Assembly: GCF_014651035.1 (NCBI RefSeq) | Contig: NZ_BMWC01000006.1 | Location: 1-64,000 of the forward strand | Length of the DNA: 64,000 bases | Direction of reading: 5' to 3' | From: Streptomyces lomondensis | GTDB taxonomy: Bacteria > Actinomycetota > Actinomycetes > Streptomycetales > Streptomycetaceae | Shown here: piece after piece, positions 1-9,081 of the stretch | Position numbering within the stretch: the first letter of the stretch is position 1 | How the letters are laid out: each line of letters begins with the position of its first letter | Translations under genes and position numbers: made by a program | Notes under the pieces: model-generated | What the model was told of the DNA's origin: nothing | Database searches by the model: none | What the model saw: the letters and a program-made list of their open reading frames with translations, nothing else

Positions 1-340
1 GCCCGACCGTTCACAGCGTCCTCGCTGTGTTTTTTCAAAGGAACCTCGTCCCAGCTGATACTGGAGACGGGGTATCAACATATCTGGCGTTGACTTTTGG
101 CACGCTGTTGAGTTCTCAAGGAACGGTCGCTTCCTTTGTACTCACCCTCTCGGGCTTTCCTCCGGGCGCTTCCCTTCGCTGTTCCAAACTCTATCAGTGT
201 TCTTCCGTCTCTCTGACCACCGTCCTGCGGGCATGCAGAAGGCGACCCCGAGATAGGATCTGACAAGTTGGGTGCTGCCGGGCGAGGACACTAGCTTGCG
301 TCGCTCAGCCCCAAGCAGGAGTACGACTGTACACGCGGCC
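1..340 (-). promoter_or_regulatory. rRNA operon promoter/leader region
   Basis: Read on the minus strand this is the conserved leader that precedes 16S rRNA in Streptomyces. It carries a boxA-like antitermination element (TTGAGAACTCAAC on the minus strand, plus positions 107-121). It then runs through the conserved leader into a hairpin stretch near 1-30. A -10-like TAGAGT lies at 188-193, and a possible TTGCAC/TACAGT pair lies further upstream near 325-355. The 16S gene itself must start just beyond the left edge. Recognition rests on remembered Streptomyces rrn leaders; the individual promoter hexamers are tentative. Confidence 0.75.
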
Positions 341-367
341 GTGGAGCGGGTGCAAATCGATTTGCGG

Positions 368-383
368 TATGGTCTAGACCACT
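368..383. promoter_or_regulatory. dre site (DasR operator) upstream of crr
   Basis: The core GGTCTAGACC is a perfect palindrome, flanked as TATGGTCTAGACCACT. It closely matches the known DasR-responsive element. DasR is the GntR-family N-acetylglucosamine regulator that controls pts genes in Streptomyces. The site lies about 110 bp before the crr start, so repression relieved by glucosamine-6-phosphate is the expected mode. Confidence 0.85.
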
Positions 384-494
384 TCGGAGTGCTCGCGCGG
401 AACCGCACTTCAGGTGACATACCCTGCTGAACAGTGTGCCGCCCGGTACCCGCAGGGACGGCCCATATCGATCTCCACCCCTGGGAGGCTTCCC

Positions 495-944
495 ATGACC
501 ACCGTGACGTCCCCACTCGCAGGACGCGCCATCGGACTGGCAGCCGTGCCGGATCCGGTCTTCTCCGGGGCCATGGTCGGCCCGGGCACAGCGATCGACC
601 CCGTACGTGAGTCTTCCGAAGCCGTCTCGCCCGTGGACGGCGTCATCGTCTCCCTGCACCCCCACGCGTTCGTCGTCGTCGACGAGAGCGGACACGGCGT
701 GCTCACCCACCTCGGTATCGACACGGTGCAGCTCAACGGCGAGGGTTTCGAGCTGCTCGTGAACAAGGGCGACACCGTCCGGCGCGGGCAGGGCATCGTG
801 CGCTGGAACCCGGCCGCCGTCGAGGCCGCCGGCAAGTCCGCTGTCTGCCCGGTCGTCGCCCTGGAGGCCACGGCCGAAGCGCTCTCCGATCTTCGCGACA
901 ACGGCGATGTGAAGGCCGGCGACAGTCTCTTCCTCTGGAAGTGA
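495..944 (+). CDS. crr: PTS sugar transporter subunit IIA (EIIA-Crr)
   Basis: A 149-residue soluble EIIA-Glc-type phosphocarrier. It accepts phosphate from HPr and passes it to EIIB domains of the PTS, mainly for N-acetylglucosamine uptake in Streptomyces. The two conserved histidines are visible: His57 in HPHAFVV and the phosphorylated His72 in THLGIDTVQLNGEGF. The start is ATG at 495 with GGGAGG just upstream; longer in-frame starts have no ribosome binding site. It is followed after 79 bp by ptsI, and a dre palindrome lies upstream. Length and neighbours match crr (SCO1390 as I recall) of S. coelicolor. Confidence 0.95.
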   Translation: MTTVTSPLAGRAIGLAAVPDPVFSGAMVGPGTAIDPVRESSEAVSPVDGVIVSLHPHAFVVVDESGHGVLTHLGIDTVQLNGEGFELLVNKGDTVRRGQGIVRWNPAAVEAAGKSAVCPVVALEATAEALSDLRDNGDVKAGDSLFLWK

Positions 945-1023
945 CGTCAGTGCCGTCGTATGACGGCGAGTACGACAACCAACGCGGCGGCGGGACCCGC
1001 CGCACTATTCGGAGACGGGTGAG

Positions 1024-2694
1024 ATGGAGACAACGCTGCGAGGCGTCGGTGTGAGCCACGGTGTGGCGATCGGCGAGGTTCGGCATATGGGAACGGCGGT
1101 GCTCGAGCCGCCCGCGAAGCAGATCCCGGCGGAGGAGGCGGAGCGCGAACAGGGGCGCGCCCGCAAGGCCGTGGAGGCTGTGGCGGCCGACCTGATGGCG
1201 CGCGGCAATCTGGCGGGGGGCGAAGCCCAGGCGGTGCTCGAGGCGCAGGCCATGATGGCCCAGGATCCCGAGCTGATGGCCGACGTGGAGCGGCGGATCG
1301 CTGTCGGCAGCACGGCCGAGCGGGGGGTGTACGACGCGTTCGCCTCGTACCGCGAGCTGCTGGCCGGCGCCGGTGAGTACCTCGCCGGGCGCGTGGCCGA
1401 CCTCGATGACGTGCGGAATCGTATCGTCGCCCGTCTGCTGGGGGTGCCGATGCCGGGCGTCCCCGACAGCGACGAGCCCTATGTCCTGGTGGCCCGTGAC
1501 CTCGCGCCTGCCGACACCGCGCTGCTCGATCCGACTCTGGTGCTCGGCTTCGTCACCGAGGAGGGCGGTCCGACCAGCCACAGCGCGATTCTGGCTCGGG
1601 CGCTCGGTGTGCCGGCCGTGGTCGCGCTGCCGGGTGCCGGTGAGCTCGCCGAGGGCACGATGATCGCCGTCGACGGCAGCACGGGCGAGATCTTCGTGGA
1701 GCCGAGCGACGAGAAGAAGGCTCAGCTCGAGGCCGCGGCCGCCGAGCGGAAGGCGGCGCTGGCCGCGTCGTCCGGGCCCGGTGCCACCGCGGACGGTCAC
1801 AAGATGCCGCTGCTGGCGAACATCGGCGGCCCTGCGGATGTGGCGGCCGCCGTCGAGGCCGGTGCCGAGGGCGTCGGTCTCTTCCGTACCGAGTTCCTCT
1901 TCCTTGATGACAGCAAGCAGGCGCCGTCCGAGGAGAAGCAGACCGCGGCGTACCGGCAGGTGCTCGAGGCGTTCCCCGAGGGGCGTGTCGTGGTGCGGGT
2001 TCTGGACGCGGGCGCGGACAAGCCGCTCGACTTCCTCACGCCCGCCGACGAGCCCAACCCGGCGCTGGGCGTGCGGGGGCTGCGGACGCTGCTCGATCAC
2101 CCGGAGGTCCTGCGCACGCAGCTGACCGCCCTCGCGAAGGCCGCGGAGGGGCTGCCGGTCTATCTCGAGGTCATGGCCCCGATGGTGGCGGACCGTACGG
2201 ATGCCCGGGCCTTCGCGGACGCGTGCCGTGAGGCGGGTCTGCGGGCGAAGTTCGGCGCGATGGTCGAGATCCCGTCGGCCGCGCTGCGGGCCCGCTCGAT
2301 CCTCCAGGAGGTCGAGTTCCTGTCGCTGGGGACGAACGACCTGGCGCAGTACACGTTCGCCGCCGACCGTCAGGTGGGTGCGGTGTCCCGTCTCCAGGAT
2401 CCGTGGCAGCCCGCGCTGCTCGACCTGGTGGCGCTGTCCGCCGAGGCGGCGAAGGCCGAGGGCAAGAGCTGTGGTGTCTGCGGTGAGGCCGCGTCGGACC
2501 CGCTGCTCGCTTGTGTGCTGGCCGGTCTGGGTGTCACCTCTCTCTCGATGGGTGCGGCGTCGATTCCCTATGTCCGGGCGACGCTGGCGAAGTACACGCT
2601 GGCGCAGTGCGAGCGTGCCGCCGCTGCGGCGCGGGCGTCGGACAGCGCCGAGGACGCGCGGAGCGCGGCGCAGGCGGTGTTGTCGGGCGAGTAG
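1024..2694 (+). CDS. ptsI: Phosphoenolpyruvate-protein phosphotransferase (PTS enzyme I)
   Basis: A 556-residue enzyme I that moves phosphate from PEP to HPr. The N-terminal helical domain carries the active-site histidine, His186, in GGPTSHSAILA. The C-terminal PEP/pyruvate barrel shows FRTEFLF, LGTNDLAQYTFAADR and the Cys-containing SCGVCGEAASD motif. It starts at ATG 1024, preceded by GGAGACGGGTGAG. It lies directly after crr in the same orientation and ends in front of a strong hairpin. It is full length for the family and no key residue is missing. Confidence 0.96.
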   Translation: METTLRGVGVSHGVAIGEVRHMGTAVLEPPAKQIPAEEAEREQGRARKAVEAVAADLMARGNLAGGEAQAVLEAQAMMAQDPELMADVERRIAVGSTAERGVYDAFASYRELLAGAGEYLAGRVADLDDVRNRIVARLLGVPMPGVPDSDEPYVLVARDLAPADTALLDPTLVLGFVTEEGGPTSHSAILARALGVPAVVALPGAGELAEGTMIAVDGSTGEIFVEPSDEKKAQLEAAAAERKAALAASSGPGATADGHKMPLLANIGGPADVAAAVEAGAEGVGLFRTEFLFLDDSKQAPSEEKQTAAYRQVLEAFPEGRVVVRVLDAGADKPLDFLTPADEPNPALGVRGLRTLLDHPEVLRTQLTALAKAAEGLPVYLEVMAPMVADRTDARAFADACREAGLRAKFGAMVEIPSAALRARSILQEVEFLSLGTNDLAQYTFAADRQVGAVSRLQDPWQPALLDLVALSAEAAKAEGKSCGVCGEAASDPLLACVLAGLGVTSLSMGAASIPYVRATLAKYTLAQCERAAAAARASDSAEDARSAAQAVLSGE

Positions 2695-2721
2695 GCCGGA
2701 CACGGCCGGCCGATGGCTGCC

Positions 2722-2759
2722 CGGGAGGGGCGCTCCACTGAGGTGGGGCGCCCCTCCCG
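2722..2759. terminator. Bidirectional terminator between ptsI and the convergent gene
   Basis: A perfect 12-bp inverted repeat (CGGGAGGGGCGC at 2722-2733 with its complement at 2748-2759) around a 14-nt loop. It sits between the ptsI stop (2694) and the stop of the minus-strand gene (2764). Confidence 0.8.
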
Positions 2760-2763
2760 CGTT

Positions 2764-3654
2764 TCAGTGGTGGTGTCCTTGTGCGGGGTTCTCGTCTCCA
2801 AGGTCGGGCGGTGCGCAGTAGTCGACGTTGGATTCCGGGGAGATGAGGTCTCCGGATTCGATGTCGGTGCAGTAGGCGTCGAAGACTTCCCCTGCGGTGA
2901 GGGGTTCGAGTCCGTACGCGCGCAGGCGCCAGCCGTAGACGCGGTCGGGGGTGTCCGGGGCGCTGGCGCGGATGACGAGTCCTCCGGGGCTTTCGGTGGC
3001 CAGGCCGAGGGCCAGGACGGTGGTGAACTCGAGGGCTTCGGCCTCGTCCAGCTCCAGAGTGCTGCCGGTGTCCGTGGCATGGAGGGCGGCGACGAGGGTT
3101 TCGGGTGGTCCGGTGACGCTGCACACGAGGTGCCGGCCGCCGGGTGGGGCTGTGTCGAGGATGCGGACGAGGAGGTCCGAGGCGCGGGCGAAGGCGGCGC
3201 GTCCGATGTCCTCGCCGCAGGAGGTGCAGGCGCCCAGGCGGGCGAGGAGGGTGCTCGCGTACTCCCAGGTGGCCTGCCGGACGGCCTCGTCGACGAGGGC
3301 CGGGAGGAGGTCGGCCAGCGGCTGGCCCTCGTACGGGAGGGTCGGGCCGGTCAGCGCGAGTCGCGCCGTGAACCGGGTGCGGGTCGACGGGAGGTCGGGG
3401 TCCAGGCCCTTCTGCTCGCAGAACTCGGAGTATTCCTCCGGGTCGAAGAGGGCGACCGTGGTGTGGCTGCCCTGTAGGGCCCGTGTCCGGAGGAGGGCCT
3501 CCATCTGTTTCAGGTAGGTCGCGTGGTCGTCGAAGGTGAAGCTGCGGTAGCGCCGCATGGCCCGGAAGTCGTGCTCGTCGGTCAGCAGGCCGATGGTGCC
3601 GGCGATTTCGCGGCGCAGGACGCGTCGCATGGTCCGGCTGTCGGTGTGCGTCAT
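2764..3654 (-). CDS. Conserved hypothetical protein
   Basis: A 296-residue protein that I do not recognise. The chosen ATG (3654) has AGGGGGAAC immediately upstream; an earlier in-frame start six codons up has none. The N-terminus is rich in Arg and Glu (MTHTDSRTMRRVLRREIAG). A short CTSCGED motif near residue 168 is the only cysteine pair of note. The last residues are GHHH. There is no signal peptide and no membrane segment. The middle half is Ala/Leu rich and probably helical. It lies downstream of the acetoacetyl-CoA synthetase gene on the same strand (111-bp gap), so co-transcription is possible. Its composition is that of the neighbouring genes. No function is proposed. Confidence 0.75.
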   Translation of the reverse strand: MTHTDSRTMRRVLRREIAGTIGLLTDEHDFRAMRRYRSFTFDDHATYLKQMEALLRTRALQGSHTTVALFDPEEYSEFCEQKGLDPDLPSTRTRFTARLALTGPTLPYEGQPLADLLPALVDEAVRQATWEYASTLLARLGACTSCGEDIGRAAFARASDLLVRILDTAPPGGRHLVCSVTGPPETLVAALHATDTGSTLELDEAEALEFTTVLALGLATESPGGLVIRASAPDTPDRVYGWRLRAYGLEPLTAGEVFDAYCTDIESGDLISPESNVDYCAPPDLGDENPAQGHHH

Positions 3655-3765
3655 TGTGTTCCCCCTGTGCACGGTCGATCAATGCTCACTCACAGTAATC
3701 GGCGGCACTGACAACGGGGGCGCGGCAGGGTGATCACGCACGTTACTGACGGCGAAAACAGCAGG

Positions 3766-5733
3766 TCAGGAGCGCTTGCGGGCCAGGTCTTCGTAGAAGG
3801 CCAGCAGGTCGAGGTTGTCGATGGAGCCCGGGTTGACCGCCTGCTCCAGCGGGGTGCCTTGGAGGAGACGTTTGACCGGGACCTCGATGCGCTTGCCGGT
3901 GAGGGTGTGCGGGATGCCGGGCACTTCGATGATCTCGTCGGGGACGTGGCGCGGTGAGAGTTGTTCACGGATGGTCTGATTGATGCGGCTCAGCAGGGGC
4001 TCGTCGAGGACGGCTCCCGGGGCCAGGTGCACGAAGAGGGGCATCCAGTAGCCGCCGTCGGGCTGTTCGATGCCGATGACGAGGGACTCCCGGATCTCGG
4101 GGAGGCGTTCGACGGCTTCGTAGATGTCGGCGGATCCCATGCGTACGCCCTGGCGGTTGAGCGTGGAGTCGGAGCGGCCGTGGATGATGACGGATCCGCG
4201 GGAGGTGACGGTGATCCAGTCGCCGTGGCGCCAGACGCCGGGGTAGGTGTCGAAGTAGCTGTCGTGGTAGCGGCTGCCGTCGGGGTCGTTCCAGAAGTGG
4301 ATGGGCATCGACGGCATGGGGTTGGTGACCACGAGTTCGCCGACCTCGTGGATCAGGGGGTTGCCGTTCGGGTCCCAGGACTGGAGGTCGGTGCCGAGGC
4401 AGGGGGCCTGGAGTTCGCCGAGGTGGACCGGGAGGGTCGGTACGGCTCCGGCGAAGCAGGAGCAGACGTCCGTGCCGCCGCTGACGGAGGCGATCCACAG
4501 GTTGTCGCGGACCTCGTCGTGGAGCCAGCGAAAGCCGTCGGGCGGCAGGGGCGAGCCGGTGGTGGCGACGCACTGGACGGAGGACAGGTCGAAGTCGCGG
4601 GACGGGTGCACGCCCGCCTTGCGGCAGGCCATGACGTAGGCGGCCGAGGTGCCGTAGAGGGTGGCCTTGGTGCGTTCGGCGATCCGCCACTGGGCGGCGG
4701 TGTCCGGGTAGCCCGGGCTGCCGTCGTAGAGGACGATCGTGGTGCCCGTGAGCAGGCCGGAGACGAGGAAGTTCCACATCATCCAGCCGGTCGAGGTGTA
4801 CCAGAAGAAGCGGTCCTCGGGGCCCAGGTCGCAGTGCAGGCCGAGTTGCTTGAGGTGCTCGACCAGGATGCCGCCCTGGGACTGGACGATGGCCTTGGGC
4901 AGGCCGGTCGTGCCGGAGGAGTAGAGCACCCACAGGGGGTGGTCGAAGGGCACCTGCTCGAAGACGGGGGCGGTGTCGCCGGAGGTGAGGGACGACCAGT
5001 CCAGGGCGCCCTCGGGTGCGTCGGTGCCGAGGAGGGGGATGTGGACGACGGCGCGCAGGGTGGGCAGTTCGCGGCGCAGTTCGGCGACGATCTCGCGTCG
5101 GTCGTGCTCCTTGCCGCCGTAGCGGTAGCCGTCGACGGTGAACAGTACGACGGGTTCGACCTGCTGGAAGCGGTCGAGGACGCTGCGGGCGCCGAAGTCG
5201 GGGGCGCAGGACGTCCAGACGCCGCCCACGGCGGCTGTGGCGAGGAGGGCGACCACGGCTTGCGGGACGTTGGGGAGGTAGCCGCTGACGCGGTCTCCGG
5301 GACGTACGCCGAGGGCGCGCAGCTCGGCGGCCAGGGAGCCGACCTGGCGGCGCAGCTCGGCCCAGGTCACGGGGCGTGGTTCGTGTGTCTCGTCGACGTG
5401 CAGGAGGGCCGGTTCGTCCGCGCGGGTGTCGGCCGCGCGCAGGGCGTGTTCGGCGTAGTTGAGGGTCGCCCCGGGGAACCACTGGGCGCCGGGCATGGAG
5501 CGGTCGCCGAGCACGCGCGCGTAGGGGGTCGAGAAGCGGACGTCGAACCACTCGGTGACGGCTTTCCAGAAGGTCTCCAGGTCATCGACGGACCAGCGCT
5601 GGAGGGCCGCGTAGCCGCCTTCGGCGGGGGCGCCGTGGTGCTCGGCGGCCCAGGCCTGGAACCTGGTGATGCGTGCCCGGTCGATGCGCTCGGGGTCTGG
5701 CTGCCAGAGCGGCTGAAGACTATCGGTCGACAT
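3766..5733 (-). CDS. Acetoacetate-CoA ligase (acetoacetyl-CoA synthetase)
   Basis: A 655-residue ANL-family adenylating enzyme that should activate acetoacetate with ATP and CoA in the cytoplasm. The AMP-binding P-loop is VLYSSGTTGLPKAIV. The core motif YTSTGWMMWN, typical of acetyl/acetoacetyl-CoA synthetases, follows. Downstream are the hinge HGRSDSTLNRQGVRMG and a C-terminal TLTGKRIEVPVKRLL containing the catalytic lysine. The start ATG at 5733 has GGGAG 8 nt upstream; the frame is open for another 59 codons but without a binding site. Length agrees with AcsA-type acetoacetyl-CoA synthetases. The gene is divergent from the GH31 gene over a 212-bp gap. Confidence 0.9.
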   Translation of the reverse strand: MSTDSLQPLWQPDPERIDRARITRFQAWAAEHHGAPAEGGYAALQRWSVDDLETFWKAVTEWFDVRFSTPYARVLGDRSMPGAQWFPGATLNYAEHALRAADTRADEPALLHVDETHEPRPVTWAELRRQVGSLAAELRALGVRPGDRVSGYLPNVPQAVVALLATAAVGGVWTSCAPDFGARSVLDRFQQVEPVVLFTVDGYRYGGKEHDRREIVAELRRELPTLRAVVHIPLLGTDAPEGALDWSSLTSGDTAPVFEQVPFDHPLWVLYSSGTTGLPKAIVQSQGGILVEHLKQLGLHCDLGPEDRFFWYTSTGWMMWNFLVSGLLTGTTIVLYDGSPGYPDTAAQWRIAERTKATLYGTSAAYVMACRKAGVHPSRDFDLSSVQCVATTGSPLPPDGFRWLHDEVRDNLWIASVSGGTDVCSCFAGAVPTLPVHLGELQAPCLGTDLQSWDPNGNPLIHEVGELVVTNPMPSMPIHFWNDPDGSRYHDSYFDTYPGVWRHGDWITVTSRGSVIIHGRSDSTLNRQGVRMGSADIYEAVERLPEIRESLVIGIEQPDGGYWMPLFVHLAPGAVLDEPLLSRINQTIREQLSPRHVPDEIIEVPGIPHTLTGKRIEVPVKRLLQGTPLEQAVNPGSIDNLDLLAFYEDLARKRS

Positions 5734-5945
5734 GGTCGGCTCCCGGACTGTGCGCGTCGTGTGCGTCCTCCGCGCACGGGCTGGGGTGTGCGCGTGACGC
5801 GGCTGGCACGGACAATGCCATGTGATCGACTTCGGCACCAGGGTGCGCCCCACATAGTCCGTGTCGTGAAGATGTGGTCCTGGCACGGGTGAACGGCAGT
5901 TGAACGACACGCGCGTGTGGGGCGGTCAGTGGCAGGGTGAGCAGC

Positions 5946-8312
5946 ATGAACGGTCGTGACCTGGTGCGTTCGGTGAAAGCGGTGGGTTCGGTAGGGGCGG
6001 CGCAGGGTGTGCGTACCGTACGAGCAGCGTGGCGCAGGCGGCGGGCCGACGCCACCGGGCTGCCCTCGCGGGGGGCGGAGCGTGCGCGGGTGCCCGGACC
6101 CGTGCGGGAGGTGGAGCCTCTGCCGGGCGGCGGTGTCGTCCGGTTCAGCCGGTCGGAGCTGCGGATTCTCGTCGCCGTGAACGGTGCCGTCTTCTGGGGC
6201 TGGGACGGGGCGGAACCCGAGCCGTCGTACGCGCTGGCCGGCCGCTGTCCGGAGCCGGATTCCCGGGCGGTGCTGGAGCCGGACAAGGACGGCGGCTGGC
6301 GGGTGGTGGCCGAGCGGGTGACGGTGGCCGTCTCGCGGCACGGCGCGGTGGAGGTGTGCACCCCCGGTGGCGTGACCCTTCGCCGTGATCTGCCACCGCG
6401 CTGGTGGGAGCCGGTCGGCGGCGGCCCGGCGCGGTGGATGCAGCGGTCGGAGGTGGCCGCCGACGCGCGGTTCTTCGGGCTCGGGGGGCGTGCCGCGGGT
6501 CCTCGGCTGCCGGACGGGACGTACCGGCTGTGGAACACCGATCCGGGGTACTCCTTCGCGCCTGGTGACGACCCGCTGTACATCACGATGCCGGTGCAGC
6601 TGGTGGTGTCCGACGGCGGTACGCATCTGGTGTTCCACGACAGCTCGTGGGACGGCACGGTGACCCTGCGGGAGGGTGAGGAGGGGGCCGGTTCCGGGCA
6701 CGACCGTGCCGGAACGAGCGAGCTGCGGATGGACGGCGGTCCGCTGCGCTGCTGGGTGATGGTGGGCACCCCCGCGCGCGTGCTGCTCGCCTGGGCCTCG
6801 CTCACGGGGGCGCCCGCGCTGCCGCCCGCGTGGGCGCTGGGCCATCACCACGCGCGGTGGGGGTTCGGCAGCGAGCAGGAGGTGCGTCGGATCGTCGCGG
6901 GGTACCTGGAGCACGGTCTGCCGCTCGACGCCGTGCACCTGGACATCGACCACTTCGACGCGCATCAGGTGTTCACCGTCGACCAGGACCGCTTTCCGAA
7001 GCTGCCGGTTCTGGCCGAGGAGCTCCGGCGGGACGGCATCCGGCTGGTGTCGATCGTCGACCCGGCCGTCAAGGCGATGCCCGGCAACGCCGTGTACGAC
7101 GGTGGCGCGGCGGAGGACGTGTTCGTGAAGGACGCTTCGGGTCAGGTCGTGCAGGGGGTGGTGTGGCCCGGGGAGGCGGTGTTTCCGGACTTCACGCACG
7201 CGCGCGTGCGGGAGTGGTGGGGCCGTCTCTACGAGGAGCGGCTCGCGCAGGGGTTCTCCGGTTTCTGGCACGACATGAACGAGCCGACGTCGTTCTCCGC
7301 CTTCGGGGAGTCGACGCTGCCGCGTTCGGCTCGGCACTCCCTGGAGGGGCGGGGCGGTGACCATCGCGAGGCGCACAACGTGTACGCGCTGTGCATGGCC
7401 AGGGCGGGCTTCGAAGGGTTGCGGAGACTCGCTCCCCGGGAGCGGCCGTTTGTGTTCTCCCGCTCCGGGTGGGTCGGCATGCAGCGCTACGGCGGGACGT
7501 GGTCGGGGGACGTGGCCACCGGCTGGCCGGGGCTGCGGGCATCTTTGGCGTTGGTCATAGGTCTCGGGCTGTGCGGCGTCCCGTACTCGGGGCCGGACAT
7601 CGGAGGCTTCGACGGGGATCCTTCACCCGAGCTGTACCTGCGGTGGTTCCAGCTGGGCGCGTACCTGCCGCTCTTCCGTACGCACGCGAGTCTGCGGGCG
7701 GGGCGGAGGGAGCCCTGGGAGTTCGGTCCCGAGGTGCTGGAGCACGCGCGCGTGGCGCTCGTCGAACGCCGGCGGCTGTTGCCGTACTTCTTGACGCTGG
7801 CGCATCTGGCCCGGCGTACCGGGGCGCCCTATGTGCGGCCCCTGTGGTGGGGCGCGCCGGAGGAGCGGGCGCTGCGTGACTGCGGGGACGCCTTCCTGCT
7901 CGGTGACAGCCTGCTGGTGGCGCCGGTGCTCGGTCCGGGGGAAGGCCGGCGCGCCGTGCAGCTGCCTCGGGGGCGCTGGTACGACACGGTGACGGAGCAG
8001 GCGTACGAGGGCCCGGCGCAGGTGCTCGTCGACGCGCCGCTGTCCCGGATCCCGGTGTTCGCACGCGCGGGTGCCGTTCTTCCGGTACGCGGGGAGGACG
8101 GCGGTCTGGAACTGGAGGTGTGGGCGCCCGCCCGGGGACGGACCGGGGGCGGGCTGGTCGTGCCGGACGGGGGCGAAGGGAGGGACGAGCCGGAGATCGA
8201 GCGCTACACCGCTCGGTGGATGGGTTCGCGGGTGGTCGTCGAGCGGGAGGGTGAGGACGGCGGGGGCGTGCCGTCCTACCCGGTGCGCGTGCGCGGGGCC
8301 GGGGAGCGCTGA
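5946..8312 (+). CDS. GH31 family glycoside hydrolase (alpha-glucosidase type)
   Basis: A 788-residue cytoplasmic GH31 enzyme expected to release glucose (or xylose) from alpha-linked glycosides. The N-terminal beta domain ends near HHHARWGFGSEQEVR, and the catalytic barrel follows. The nucleophile, about Asp443, lies in GFWHDMNEPTSF. The acid/base aspartate, about Asp522, lies in YGGTWSGDV. The motif FSRSGWVGMQRY in between is also characteristic. No signal peptide is seen. ATG 5946 is preferred over GTG 5937 because AGGG sits at the right distance before it. The gene ends 2 bp from the stop of the convergent NUDIX gene, with no terminator between. Exact substrate is not deducible. Confidence 0.9.
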   Translation: MNGRDLVRSVKAVGSVGAAQGVRTVRAAWRRRRADATGLPSRGAERARVPGPVREVEPLPGGGVVRFSRSELRILVAVNGAVFWGWDGAEPEPSYALAGRCPEPDSRAVLEPDKDGGWRVVAERVTVAVSRHGAVEVCTPGGVTLRRDLPPRWWEPVGGGPARWMQRSEVAADARFFGLGGRAAGPRLPDGTYRLWNTDPGYSFAPGDDPLYITMPVQLVVSDGGTHLVFHDSSWDGTVTLREGEEGAGSGHDRAGTSELRMDGGPLRCWVMVGTPARVLLAWASLTGAPALPPAWALGHHHARWGFGSEQEVRRIVAGYLEHGLPLDAVHLDIDHFDAHQVFTVDQDRFPKLPVLAEELRRDGIRLVSIVDPAVKAMPGNAVYDGGAAEDVFVKDASGQVVQGVVWPGEAVFPDFTHARVREWWGRLYEERLAQGFSGFWHDMNEPTSFSAFGESTLPRSARHSLEGRGGDHREAHNVYALCMARAGFEGLRRLAPRERPFVFSRSGWVGMQRYGGTWSGDVATGWPGLRASLALVIGLGLCGVPYSGPDIGGFDGDPSPELYLRWFQLGAYLPLFRTHASLRAGRREPWEFGPEVLEHARVALVERRRLLPYFLTLAHLARRTGAPYVRPLWWGAPEERALRDCGDAFLLGDSLLVAPVLGPGEGRRAVQLPRGRWYDTVTEQAYEGPAQVLVDAPLSRIPVFARAGAVLPVRGEDGGLELEVWAPARGRTGGGLVVPDGGEGRDEPEIERYTARWMGSRVVVEREGEDGGGVPSYPVRVRGAGER

Positions 8313-8314
8313 GC

Positions 8315-8848
8315 TCAGTACCGGCCCTCGAACCAGGCCCGTACGGCCACGGTGTGCAGCGGGAAGGCGAGCTCTTCCGGTCGGCGCAGGAGGTGCCAGC
8401 CTTCGGTCTCGTCGGTGGCGGCGGAGGGCGGCAGGCCCTCGGCCGGGCGTTCCGGGAGGAGACCGAACAGCAGCAGGTGCCCGTCGGGCGAGCTCATGGC
8501 GTCGACGAGCCGTACGTCGCGGCCGGCCGCGTCGATGCCGGTTTCCTCCTTGAGCTCGCGTACGACGGCCTGCCGCCAGTCCTCCCGGTCGTCGATGTAG
8601 CCGCCGGGCAGGGCGATGCCCCCGCGCGCGGGAGCGACGGTTCGTGTGATGACGACCAGGGCGGTGCCCTTGGTGTCGTACACGGGCTGGAGGGCCACCG
8701 CGACCGGGAGTGGATTGCGGTAGGCCACGGCACCGCACGCCGGGCAGGTGCGGGGCCAGCCGGAGACGCCCTCTCCGTAGGGCGCACCGCAGCTCGAACA
8801 GTGGGAGTCCGGCGCGGAATTGGAACTGGAGTGCTGAGTTTCGGACAC
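8315..8848 (-). CDS. NUDIX hydrolase with N-terminal zinc ribbon
   Basis: A 177-residue protein with a CxxC...CxxC zinc ribbon (CSSCGAP and CPACGAVAYRNP) at about residues 17-45. A NUDIX domain follows, whose box is complete: GX5E in GYIDDRE, then RELKEETGI. The arrangement resembles NudC-like or ADP-ribose-type pyrophosphatases, so nucleoside diphosphate derivatives are the likely substrates. The start is GTG 8848. No Shine-Dalgarno sequence precedes it, but TACAGT lies 7 nt upstream, which would fit a leaderless transcript. Neighbours do not narrow the function. Confidence 0.88.
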   Translation of the reverse strand: MSETQHSSSNSAPDSHCSSCGAPYGEGVSGWPRTCPACGAVAYRNPLPVAVALQPVYDTKGTALVVITRTVAPARGGIALPGGYIDDREDWRQAVVRELKEETGIDAAGRDVRLVDAMSSPDGHLLLFGLLPERPAEGLPPSAATDETEGWHLLRRPEELAFPLHTVAVRAWFEGRY

Positions 8849-9045
8849 GCGGCGGACTGTAGCCGATCACGGGGAGGGCGTCTCGGGCAGGCGGCTCAGT
8901 GGGCGCTGGTGAGCGACTTCCTGGACACCGGGAAGTCGAAGTAGGTGTCCGGGTAGGGCTCGGGCTCGAAGGCGAGAGCACACCGCCGTTGCCTCTCCCT
9001 TCCGGGTCGGCGGCCTGCCGATCTCGGGCGGACCGTGGCAGACTT

Positions 9046-9060
9046 CTGACGTTCCGTCAG
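9046..9060. promoter_or_regulatory. Palindromic operator candidate before the OB-fold/thiolase pair
   Basis: CTGACG-TTC-CGTCAG is a perfect 6-bp inverted repeat about 22 bp upstream of the GTG start of the OB-fold gene. TGACG-N3-CGTCA half sites of this type are common targets of TetR-family regulators of lipid genes in actinomycetes. No regulator gene is adjacent. Confidence 0.5.
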
Positions 9061-9081
9061 GTCTGGTCTGCTGGAGGGACT

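Noticed and set aside
733..2703. 656-codon minus-strand frame opposite ptsI
   Set aside because: Arg/His/Gly-rich composition without domains; ptsI on the other strand is certain.
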